64,000 nt of DNA. It comes from JAEVLT01 sp964484065. Its GTDB lineage: Bacteria; Bacillota; Bacilli; Bacillales; Cytobacillaceae. Below the pieces are notes generated by a model that was not told the DNA's origin, made no database searches, and saw nothing but the letters and a program-made list of their open reading frames with translations. The stretch's first letter is position 1. The number at the start of each line of letters is the position of its first letter. The position numbers and the translations under genes were made by a program. Location of the stretch: positions 1 through 64,000 of the forward strand of contig CAZAEW010000016.1 of assembly GCA_964484065.1 (NCBI GenBank), in the 5' to 3' direction. Below, one piece after another: positions 26,325-34,412 of this stretch.

Positions 26325-27893
26325 TTATTCAGATAGCCATTTATAGATTTCTAATATTGTCTTCTCTATATTGTTTTGTCCTTTTAAATAAAACAGGGGT
26401 GTTTCACCTTTGCTTAATTCCTTCATAATTTTTTTATAAAACGCATGGGCAAACACCGCTGTATTAATAAAAACGGCATCCACTCGTTTAACCTTTGAGA
26501 TATCTCGATTTTTCTCGTCCGCATCTACAAATTCCACATTTGGCAGAAGCTCTTTTAATTTTTGCCGCCAATTTTGCGGCCCTCCAAAAATGACGATGCG
26601 TTTAGACAGGATAAATTCTGTCATGATTTTCAAAGATGGAAGCTTTTCAAGGTTATTGTCCTCCCGTTCCTCATAGTAGGCAAAACTGCGGAGTGCATGC
26701 ACCTCTTTGGCATAATCGTCCATCGTTTCGAGTTGCTGTGCGAATTGGCGGTTTCTAGCGTGAGCCTCTCGAAGTTCCATTGTTAATTCTTCCATTTGTT
26801 TTTGCTGTCTTTTAAAGGTGGATTCCCATTCCTGCTGTCTTCGCAAAAGCTCCGTTTCCTGCTCCTTTATTTTGGACTCTTTGGACTTCATTTCCAAATA
26901 GAAATCCTGTTTTGCTTGATCCAAATACATTTTTTTTGTGTCCCCAAAAAGGGAACTGAGACATTTTAAATACAAGCAGGCGATAAAAAACAAGTCTTGA
27001 TCTTCTTTACTGATATATTGATATTTTTTTGCGCTCACAAGCTCCAAAAAAACAATATCAAGATCCATTTTAGTAAAAGGTATTTGTTCAGTTGCATCCA
27101 ACTCGTGTATATTTAGTGTTTTTAGCCAACCGCCAAAAGCACCAATATATTTAACCGGGGAGTATTGAAATACCACATCCTCAGCATTCTCTTTACTAGA
27201 GATAGGAGTTGTGTCATTCACTTCCTTTAGTTTAATGCCGATCAGGTACTCTATAAAAACACCTAAAGAATCAAAACGGTGGTTTTTTGGAATGTTATAT
27301 TCTGCATAAAGTTCATCAATCTCTTCTCTGTGTTTATCAAACATCGCTTGTGAGCGCATTAACTTTTGCATTTTAATTTCATTAATAGATGTATTTAATA
27401 CTTTCTGAAAAGACTGCCAGGCAACGCTGTTCGTATTGATCGGTTTATTTTCCCGCACACACAGATACCAAAGAACAATATTATGGTAAATCAATTCAAT
27501 TTCTTTGATCATCTTGCCCTTTTGCCTTTTGGCAAAACTTCGCATAAAGTGTTCAAAATCGATTTGTGTATGCTGTTGCTGAATATATAGATAAACAAAT
27601 TTGTATCCTTTTTTAATCAATTGATCCAGCACGTAAAAATGATGGTTTTGGTAACACCATTCCACTATCCCTGCAACTTGTCTGATTTTTTCTTCATTTT
27701 TTGTAGTAAACATTGAAAATAGAGGATTGCCTTTCATTTCACTGCTTTGATACGCTTCATAGTATTCCCACTCGTTTTTTTGATAGCAGTCATCAATATA
27801 GGAATGTAAAAATGAATTTCCCCCTAATGCAATGCTTATAAATTGGTGTAATTTTTGATTTTCCTGCTGCCATGTTTCGGATTGATGTGCCAT
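26325..27893 (-). CDS. Coiled-coil protein with DUF2325-like C-terminus
   Basis: A 522-residue cytoplasmic protein I cannot name. Residues 1-330 are helical with no recognised motif. Residues about 335-410 are a charged coiled coil rich in Glu, Gln and Lys. The last 90 residues (KRIVIFGGPQNWRQKLKELLP, then VDAVFINTAVFAHAFYKKIM) resemble the DUF2325 family, whose role is unknown. It is not in this place in B. subtilis and is transcribed against replication, between rpsR and the partial F0 cluster. The ribosome-binding site is weak (GAGGCGAAAAG). The 343-bp gap behind it (27894-28236) holds no other gene. Confidence 0.8.
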   Translation of the reverse strand: MAHQSETWQQENQKLHQFISIALGGNSFLHSYIDDCYQKNEWEYYEAYQSSEMKGNPLFSMFTTKNEEKIRQVAGIVEWCYQNHHFYVLDQLIKKGYKFVYLYIQQQHTQIDFEHFMRSFAKRQKGKMIKEIELIYHNIVLWYLCVRENKPINTNSVAWQSFQKVLNTSINEIKMQKLMRSQAMFDKHREEIDELYAEYNIPKNHRFDSLGVFIEYLIGIKLKEVNDTTPISSKENAEDVVFQYSPVKYIGAFGGWLKTLNIHELDATEQIPFTKMDLDIVFLELVSAKKYQYISKEDQDLFFIACLYLKCLSSLFGDTKKMYLDQAKQDFYLEMKSKESKIKEQETELLRRQQEWESTFKRQQKQMEELTMELREAHARNRQFAQQLETMDDYAKEVHALRSFAYYEEREDNNLEKLPSLKIMTEFILSKRIVIFGGPQNWRQKLKELLPNVEFVDADEKNRDISKVKRVDAVFINTAVFAHAFYKKIMKELSKGETPLFYLKGQNNIEKTILEIYKWLSE

Positions 27894-28147
27894 GAATCTT
27901 TTCGCCTCGTCTATTTGATTTTATTCTTGGTTGAAGCAAGGGGATTTGCTTAAGTTCTGTAATATCGATGGCAAGGCCGCACAACGAGGACATCCATCAT
28001 ACAATATATTTTAGCCTATTTTAATGCATTATTTAATCATTTACGTTTCGTGTTGTAATGTTTTGTTGGAATGTGTTTCATTTAGCTTTTGACAAATGAT
28101 TTGTACCTTTCTTTATTATGCAATTGGGGTTAAATAAAGGGCCTTTG

Positions 28148-28175
28148 GTGAAAAAAAATCCCCCGTAAAAGGAGA
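28148..28175 (-). terminator. Probable terminator of the F0-like cluster
   Basis: On the minus strand TCTCC-TTTTAC-GGGGGA is followed by TTTTTTTT, about 60 bp past the last gene of the cluster. The stem is short and has a G-T pair. Confidence 0.5.
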
Positions 28176-28236
28176 CTTTTAATGAGTATAAAGCTGCACT
28201 CCATTTTTTGCTTAGGAATGTCTTAATATGCATCTT

Positions 28237-29199
28237 TTAACCGCCAACGAGTTTTTTATCAGGTTTTTGGGCGGTTATCAAGCCATCATAATCAGTAAAA
28301 TACAGTTGAATATTTGGTTTTTCATCAAGATAGTGATCTTGAAGCAGCAGGTCATAGTTGACACGATGGAGAGGATCATAAAGTCTGGCTGGATATTTAT
28401 TATTAACCTTATAATATAAATTCACTGCTTTTTGAACTTTATCCATGACAGGAGGAATCGTTTTATCTTCAAAAATCTCAAACGTTTCTTTAGACATATA
28501 ATACGGTTTGGAAGGGATTCCGCCAAGATAAGATGCAAGATGCTGAAAATCAATGCTGTAATCATCGATGTTTACGATGAAAGTTCTGCTCATTCCTTCC
28601 GGAAGGTCATTTGAGAATTTCCGAACGGCTTCACAAACATCATCAATTGAAGCATCGATGACAGACCATTCCCCATCCTTTTTCAAATCCTTCTTCAAAG
28701 CGGATGCTTTTCCTTTCAATTTTTTTGAATGCTTTCCAAAGTAATGATAAATCATTACATATCCGACGAGAGCACCAACCATTAAACCAAGTAATCCGCC
28801 AAAGATCGTAAAGGTATGACTGAAGTGGTATTTTGCATCCAGCATCTCTCCTAAACGATAACCGCTGAAGATGGAGATCCCTAAAGCAACTCCCACCAAC
28901 ATGTGTAAGGTAAGGGTAATCGTTAAAAAATTTACGAACTCCTGCCAGTTCGTATCTTTTTTAAGTACGACTTGCTGTTTAAAAAGATTTCTGACATCCT
29001 TTTGGAGTTGCGGTGAAACATAGTAATCTTTAAATAGCTTTTCCAAATAATCATGCACAGCGTTAGGGTCGTTTTTGAGGATGAAAGCTGTGTTGGAAAA
29101 GCTGCCTTTAAAATATTTAATGTAAACATAGTTAGGTTCATTATCAATCTCAAATCTTTCAATCAGTTTGCCATGTTCCCTGACCAGGTTTGTTTTCAT
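28237..29199 (-). CDS. AtpZ/AtpI-like membrane protein with large cytosolic domains
   Basis: A 320-residue protein. Two central helices (about 92-155, containing MLVGVALGISIFSGYRLGEML and a Gly-rich second helix ending in MIYHYFG) look like the AtpZ/AtpI family that accompanies ATP synthase operons. On each side lie soluble regions: about 90 residues N-terminal and about 165 C-terminal, the latter with DGEWSVIDASIDDVCEAVRKF and YPARLYDPLHRVNYDLLL. Normal AtpI/AtpZ proteins lack these. It overlaps the short b-subunit gene by 4 bp, so the three genes form one operon. It may regulate or assemble the F0-like pair; this is inference. Confidence 0.65.
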   Translation of the reverse strand: MKTNLVREHGKLIERFEIDNEPNYVYIKYFKGSFSNTAFILKNDPNAVHDYLEKLFKDYYVSPQLQKDVRNLFKQQVVLKKDTNWQEFVNFLTITLTLHMLVGVALGISIFSGYRLGEMLDAKYHFSHTFTIFGGLLGLMVGALVGYVMIYHYFGKHSKKLKGKASALKKDLKKDGEWSVIDASIDDVCEAVRKFSNDLPEGMSRTFIVNIDDYSIDFQHLASYLGGIPSKPYYMSKETFEIFEDKTIPPVMDKVQKAVNLYYKVNNKYPARLYDPLHRVNYDLLLQDHYLDEKPNIQLYFTDYDGLITAQKPDKKLVGG

Positions 29200-29570
29200 G
29201 ATGCCCCACGCTCCTTTTGAATCCTCCTTGCTCTTTCAAAGGCTTCCGTACGGATTGTTAAAGCATCTTTTCTTGCATCTCTTAAAATGACCGCAGCTTC
29301 ATCGCGGGCATTTGTAATAATTCTTTTTGACTCCCGCACAGCGTTTTTTGTTAACTCGCGCTGTTTCAGTAATTCCTCTTCTGCCTCTTTTTTATACGAT
29401 TCAGCAAGCATAAGCTTGTTTGCAATCGAATCTCTCCGTTTTTCCAGTGCATCTAACAATTTGCTCAGATATTTGTTTTTTAGAATGTAGATGAGAATCG
29501 TAAAGATAACAGCCTGAAAAATCATCGTGCCAAGAGAAATCGGGATTCCCAAGATTTCAATATCCCCCAT
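29196..29570 (-). CDS. Short F0 subunit b-like protein (AtpF paralogue)
   Basis: A 124-residue protein with one N-terminal membrane helix (about 12-31) and a long charged helix, the layout of ATP synthase subunit b. DALEKRRDSIANKL and AEEELLKQREL match the family tether. It is about 40-45 residues shorter than a normal b subunit, losing the end that contacts delta and F1. The start is the ATG of MGDIEILGIP, with GAAGGAGGTG upstream; 11 open codons before it overlap the a-subunit gene. Confidence 0.8.
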   Translation of the reverse strand: MGDIEILGIPISLGTMIFQAVIFTILIYILKNKYLSKLLDALEKRRDSIANKLMLAESYKKEAEEELLKQRELTKNAVRESKRIITNARDEAAVILRDARKDALTIRTEAFERARRIQKERGAS

Positions 29571-30333
29571 CGAGAACACCTCCTTCATTATCAGCTGCTT
29601 CATTTAATCTTATGCCAATATAGACCATGAAAAGGGTAACAAAAATGTAAGCTTGAATCGCTGCAATGAACAAACAAAATGCCTGCCATATGGCTAATGG
29701 AAAGGCAACAAGCAGACCTGTTCCAATACCAGCAAACAGATTGGATTCAAATCCGTTGGCCACTGCACCGGTAAGAATGGCAAGCATTACTTCGCCGGCA
29801 TAAATATTCCCAAATAATCGGAGACCCAGAGTAAGGGTGGTGGCCAACTGCTCAATTACGTTAATGATAACAAGCGGTTTTAATGGCTTAAGAAAACTTT
29901 GCAAATACTTTTTAAACCCATACATTCGGATAGCTATGAAGTGGCTGTAAACAATCATCATGATTGCTAATGTCATCGTGACATGGGCATCTGCTGTCGG
30001 TGATTTCCACCAAACTGCATGGTTTTTACCGGCAATGATGGAAAACGGAATGCCTAATATGTTGCTGATAAAAAGATAGAGAAGCAGTCCGACACCGCCG
30101 GCAAGAATAAAGAAGTTTTCTTTGCTGCCAATCGAAGTTTCCATCATATTTTGAACAAACTCCACGACCCATTCAAAAGCATTTTGCAGCTTGCCTGGTT
30201 TTTGGTCGGTAATTTTTCTGGTACAGATATGAGCAATCACAAGAACGGCCAATGAGGCAAATGCACTGGTAATAATTATTGACAGATCGAATGTCAAACC
30301 AAATAGATGTACGAGTGGACGGCTGGTATCCAT
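29557..30333 (-). CDS. F0 subunit a-like protein (AtpB paralogue)
   Basis: A 258-residue membrane protein with five to six helices that matches ATP synthase subunit a, which forms the proton half-channels against the c ring. The essential arginine is kept: Arg172 in LRLFGNIYAGE. The late helix with FVTLFMVYIG is also typical. Translation starts at MDTSRPLVHLFG, with AGAAAGGAGG upstream. No atpE (c) or F1 gene is present nearby, so this is not the main atp operon. It overlaps the b-like gene by 14 bp. Upstream on the minus strand is a TATAAT at 30424-30429 but no clear -35. Confidence 0.88.
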   Translation of the reverse strand: MDTSRPLVHLFGLTFDLSIIITSAFASLAVLVIAHICTRKITDQKPGKLQNAFEWVVEFVQNMMETSIGSKENFFILAGGVGLLLYLFISNILGIPFSIIAGKNHAVWWKSPTADAHVTMTLAIMMIVYSHFIAIRMYGFKKYLQSFLKPLKPLVIINVIEQLATTLTLGLRLFGNIYAGEVMLAILTGAVANGFESNLFAGIGTGLLVAFPLAIWQAFCLFIAAIQAYIFVTLFMVYIGIRLNEAADNEGGVLDGGY

Positions 30334-30680
30334 TTTAGAAAATACCTCCTTTCTGTTTAGCTTGTACATACAGAAAGTGCCTAGGGGAAGATGCAGGAGA
30401 AATGTATTCTAGGATATAGTAATATTATACTACTATCATAAGGATAAAAGTAGTAGTTTTCCTGAAATAATACAATATTCTGAATAATTTGGTTAATACG
30501 ATAAAAATAATGGATATGTAAAAAAGTTTAAATTTGTGATGGCATGAACCTTTTTGAATCTGGAAAATAAATGCTAAAAAAGGAACGATTGTGTTAAGAA
30601 GTTGAATCAATGAGGTGAACTGGATAAAATATAATGATAAGGGTCTTATTACTAAGATTAAAAAGTTTGGACTATGAGAA

Positions 30681-30862
30681 TTGTCTAGCTTCAGCGCCTA
30701 GCCCCTCGGGGTCAAATAACCTTCGGCTCAAAAAGTCAAAGGGCGGACTTTTTGAGGCCGAAGAACATTTGCCCCTCGGGGCTGAGCACTAAGGAAATCT
30801 TCTTAGAGAATAGGCGTCGCAGAAACAAGCTCTGCTTGTTTCGAAGGCGCTTCCGCTTTTCT
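30681..30862 (+). repeat. Structured Bacillus-type intergenic repeat upstream of yybS
   Basis: This element of about 180 bp begins TTGTCTAGCTTCAGCGCC and ends GGCGCTTCCGCTTTTC. It contains nested inverted repeats: GCCCCTCGGGG appears twice, and CAAAAAGTC pairs with GACTTTTTG within a longer CTTCGGC/GCCGAAG stem. I recognise this as a repeat class common between genes in Bacillus-like genomes. It fills much of the 546-bp gap between the divergent F0 cluster and yybS. The rest of the gap (30334-30680) shows no gene. Confidence 0.75.
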
Positions 30863-30878
30863 ATTTAGGGGTGAAAAT

Positions 30879-31823
30879 TTGAGAAATGCTCGCAAAATTA
30901 CAGAGGGAGCCATACTTTTAGCTGCTTTCGCTGTTTTACTATTAATAACAACCTATGTTCCACTAATTGGTGCCTTTCTTAACCTGGCCTTGCCGATACC
31001 GTTTATTTTATTTGCGGTAAAAAATGAGTGGAAACTTACATTTCTTTTTGTCATTGCTTCAGTGCTGATCTCCTTTATTGCCGGTACGCTTTTAGCCTTG
31101 CCGCTTACTTTAACATATGGCATTACGGGAGCAGTTATGGGATACTTAATTCAAAAAAACAGAAGCAGGACGTCCATTTTGCTTGCTGGTTCAGTTATTT
31201 TTCTATTGAGTATTGTTATCCAATATGCTGTAAGCGTAACTTTTTTCCACTTTAATTTTATTGATCAAATCTTTAAAGCAATGAATGAATCGCTTAAGAT
31301 GTCCGGCAACATTCTGAAGGAAATGGGTCAGGGACAGAAAAGCAAGCAGGTTATCGAACAGTACAAAAAGGCATTGGATCTAATGAAAATAATCATTCCA
31401 AGCATATTTGTTATTGCATCATTTATGACTGTCTTTATTATTCAATTACTGTCCGTTCCAGTATTAAAAAGATTTGGCGTAAACTTGGGGAATTGGAAAC
31501 CTTTCCGCGAAATCAGCTTACCTAAACAAATAGTCTGGTATTATTTAATTATTACCTTGATCTCTATGGCCGTCCGTCCGCAGACAGGGACCTATTGGAG
31601 TTCGGCCTTAATCAATCTCACTTTTATTATGCAACTGCTAATGGTTTTTCAAGGTTTAACATTTATTTACTATTTTTTCTATCAAAGAAATGTTTCCAAG
31701 TCGTTACCAGCTATTGTCACGGTTTTGACTTTCATCTATGCCCCCCTTGTGTTTGCTGTTGGAATATTAGGTATAATTGATTTAAGCTTTGATTTACGGG
31801 AGCGTTTAGCAAATAAAAAGTGA
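30879..31823 (+). CDS. yybS: YybS family membrane protein (DUF2232)
   Basis: A 314-residue protein with about eight membrane helices. It starts at TTG with AGGGGTG upstream and matches the DUF2232 family of B. subtilis YybS, found before gdpP and rplI. A soluble loop of about 40 residues lies near 135-175. The molecular role is unproven; the family sits between the ribosomal protein and replication genes in many Firmicutes. Confidence 0.9.
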   Translation: MRNARKITEGAILLAAFAVLLLITTYVPLIGAFLNLALPIPFILFAVKNEWKLTFLFVIASVLISFIAGTLLALPLTLTYGITGAVMGYLIQKNRSRTSILLAGSVIFLLSIVIQYAVSVTFFHFNFIDQIFKAMNESLKMSGNILKEMGQGQKSKQVIEQYKKALDLMKIIIPSIFVIASFMTVFIIQLLSVPVLKRFGVNLGNWKPFREISLPKQIVWYYLIITLISMAVRPQTGTYWSSALINLTFIMQLLMVFQGLTFIYYFFYQRNVSKSLPAIVTVLTFIYAPLVFAVGILGIIDLSFDLRERLANKK

Positions 31824-31848
31824 CGACTATGGTTTAGGAGCTGAAACA

Positions 31849-33822
31849 ATGCCTACATTTTTAGAAAAACGATCAATTAGATATCCCTTTTATGGGCTTT
31901 CAGGCATTACAGTGGTGCTTCTTATTGTCTTATCTTTGTATAATTGGATACTAAGCTTATCTGGTTTACTGATGATGGTTTTGCCCATTTATTATATGTT
32001 TGCAATTGATAAGCGGCAGAGAAAAGAGTTAGAGGAGTATATCACGACCTTATCTTATCGGCTAAAAAGAGTCGGTGAAGAGGCTCTCCTTGAAATGCCA
32101 ATCGGTATTATGCTTATTAATGATGAGTATTTAATTGAATGGACAAACCCATATCTTGCTTCGTGCTTCGATGAGGATACACTTACAGGAAGATCCCTTT
32201 ATGATGTGGCGGAATCATTAATACCATTAATCAAGCAAGAAGTTGAGACAGAGCTTATCAAACTTCATGAACGGAAATTCCGTGTGATCTTAAAACGGGA
32301 TGAGAAGCTGCTTTACTTTTTTGACGTAACAGAGCAGGCGGAAATTGAAAGAATGTACCATAATGAACGAACTGCCATTGCGCTTATCTTTTTAGACAAT
32401 TATGATGAATTGACGCAGGGGATGGATGATCAGATGCGCGGGAGCATGAGTAATCTCGTTACATCTGTTTTGAATAAATGGGCGCAGGATAATGGGATTT
32501 TTCTCAAAAGAATTTCATCTGACCGGTATATTGCAGTTTTTAATGAAGGGATTCTTCAGAACCTTGAAAAAGGGAAATTTTCCATTCTCGATGACATCAG
32601 AGAGATGACCGCCAAGCAAAATGTGACCTTTACCTTAAGTATCGGCGTCGGAACAGGTGTCACTTCTTTGCCTGAGTTAGGGTCTCTTGCCCAATCAAGC
32701 CTTGATTTGGCATTGGGAAGAGGCGGCGACCAAGTGGTCATTAAACAGGAAACCGGTAAAGTAAAGTTTTACGGTGGTAAGACAAACCCAATTGAGAAAA
32801 GGACAAGAGTAAGAGCAAGAGTTATTTCCCATGCCTTAACGGAATTAATTACGGAAAGTGATAAGGTTTTCATTATGGGCCACAAAAACCCCGATATGGA
32901 TGCCATCGGTGCCTCAATTGGGATTCACAAAGTGGCGCAAATGAATGAAAAAGAAGCATATATTGTTGTGAACTTTCAAGAAATTGATACAGGTGTCAAA
33001 CGTCTTGTGAAAGAAATCCGGCAAAATGAACAAATGCTTTCCCGATTTATTCGGCCTGAAGAGGCTTTGGAAATGGTGACGGAGCGGACGTTAGTTGTGA
33101 TTGTCGATACACACCGCCCGAGCCTGGTTATTGAAGAGCGTCTTTTAAATAAGACCGATAAGGTCGTTGTCATTGACCATCACCGCCGCGGGGAAGATTT
33201 TATTCGCAATCCTTTATTAGTTTATATGGAGCCGTATGCTTCATCTACCGCAGAGCTTGTCACAGAGCTGCTGGAATACCAGCCGAAGCGCGGTAAGATC
33301 GACATGCTTGAGGCAACAGCACTCCTTGCGGGTATTATCGTCGATACAAAAAGTTTTACACTGAGAACGGGTTCGCGGACATTTGATGCAGCCTCCTTTT
33401 TAAGAGCCCAAGGGGCAGATACGGTCCTTGTTCAAAGGTTTTTAAAAGAGGACATCGAATCATATGTGAAAAGATCGAAGCTAATTGAATCGGTTTACTT
33501 TTATAAAGAAGGAATCGCTATTGCTATCAGTAATAACACAGATATCTATGACCATGTTTTGATCGCCCAGGCGGCAGATACCCTTCTTACTTTAGAAGGT
33601 GTCATTGCTTCGTTTGTTGTTTCCAAGCGCAGTGAAGACGTTATTGGTATTAGTGCAAGGTCGCTTGGAGATGTCAATGTTCAGGTTATTATGGAAAGTC
33701 TCCATGGCGGAGGGCACTTGACAAATGCTGCAACCCAGCTGCCGGACATTACAATCGAGGAGGCCAAGCAGCAGCTGCAGCACGCTATTGATGAATATAT
33801 TGAGGGAGGAAAAAAAGAATGA
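31849..33822 (+). CDS. gdpP: Cyclic-di-AMP phosphodiesterase GdpP
   Basis: A 657-residue membrane enzyme that degrades c-di-AMP, a regulator of potassium and cell-wall stress. Two N-terminal helices are followed by a PAS domain, a degenerate GGDEF domain (RISSDRYIAVF in place of the GGDEF signature), and the DHH/DHHA1 catalytic part. The latter shows GHKNPDMDAIG near 343, DHHRRGEDF near 443 and GGGHLTNAA near 619. It overlaps rplI by 4 bp, so the two are coupled. Confidence 0.97.
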   Translation: MPTFLEKRSIRYPFYGLSGITVVLLIVLSLYNWILSLSGLLMMVLPIYYMFAIDKRQRKELEEYITTLSYRLKRVGEEALLEMPIGIMLINDEYLIEWTNPYLASCFDEDTLTGRSLYDVAESLIPLIKQEVETELIKLHERKFRVILKRDEKLLYFFDVTEQAEIERMYHNERTAIALIFLDNYDELTQGMDDQMRGSMSNLVTSVLNKWAQDNGIFLKRISSDRYIAVFNEGILQNLEKGKFSILDDIREMTAKQNVTFTLSIGVGTGVTSLPELGSLAQSSLDLALGRGGDQVVIKQETGKVKFYGGKTNPIEKRTRVRARVISHALTELITESDKVFIMGHKNPDMDAIGASIGIHKVAQMNEKEAYIVVNFQEIDTGVKRLVKEIRQNEQMLSRFIRPEEALEMVTERTLVVIVDTHRPSLVIEERLLNKTDKVVVIDHHRRGEDFIRNPLLVYMEPYASSTAELVTELLEYQPKRGKIDMLEATALLAGIIVDTKSFTLRTGSRTFDAASFLRAQGADTVLVQRFLKEDIESYVKRSKLIESVYFYKEGIAIAISNNTDIYDHVLIAQAADTLLTLEGVIASFVVSKRSEDVIGISARSLGDVNVQVIMESLHGGGHLTNAATQLPDITIEEAKQQLQHAIDEYIEGGKKE

Positions 33823-34268
33823 AAGTCATTTTTTTAAAAGATGTTAAAGGTAGAGGAAAAAAGGGAGAAGTCAAAAATGTAGCCGACGGCTATGCACATA
33901 ACTTTTTAATCAAGCAAGGATTGGCAATTGAAGCGAACCAGGCAAATATGAGTACGCTCTCTGCCCAGCAGAAAAAAGAAGAAAAGGAAGCAGCTGAGGA
34001 GCTAGCTGAGGCAAAAAGATTAAAAGAAGCATTGGAAAAAGTAACGGTTGAATTAACGGCAAAAGCCGGTGAGGGCGGAAGATTGTTTGGTTCAATCACT
34101 TCTAAACAAATTGCAGAAGAATTACAAAAGAAACATAGTATCAAAATTGATAAGCGGAAAATGGAACTTGAAGACGCCATCCGTACCCTTGGCCATACAA
34201 AGGTTCCTGTTAAACTTCACCATGAAGTGACAGCTGTATTGGATGTTCATGTTAAAGAAGGAAACTAA
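33819..34268 (+). CDS. rplI: Ribosomal protein bL9
   Basis: A 149-residue 50S protein made of two RNA-binding domains joined by a long helix. It starts MKVIFLKDVKGRGKKGEVKN and includes DGYAHNFLIKQGLAIEA. The ATGA overlap with gdpP and the GGGAGG site inside gdpP give coupled translation. It is followed by a terminator before dnaC. Confidence 0.98.
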   Translation: MKVIFLKDVKGRGKKGEVKNVADGYAHNFLIKQGLAIEANQANMSTLSAQQKKEEKEAAEELAEAKRLKEALEKVTVELTAKAGEGGRLFGSITSKQIAEELQKKHSIKIDKRKMELEDAIRTLGHTKVPVKLHHEVTAVLDVHVKEGN

Positions 34269-34318
34269 TTTTAGTCGTTCACTTTAAGAATAAACATGAT
34301 AAAATAGTAACAGTTACG

Positions 34319-34350
34319 GGTGGTCAGTTCTTAACGGATCACCTTTTTTG
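34319..34350 (+). terminator. Terminator between rplI and dnaC
   Basis: A 7-bp stem GGTGGTC/GATCACC with one G-T pair, extended by a short inner stem, is followed by six T residues. Confidence 0.7.
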
Positions 34351-34412
34351 CTGGAATGATTCTTCTATTATTATTGTCTATAATGATCCCTCTTAGAATA
34401 GGAGGTTACTAT

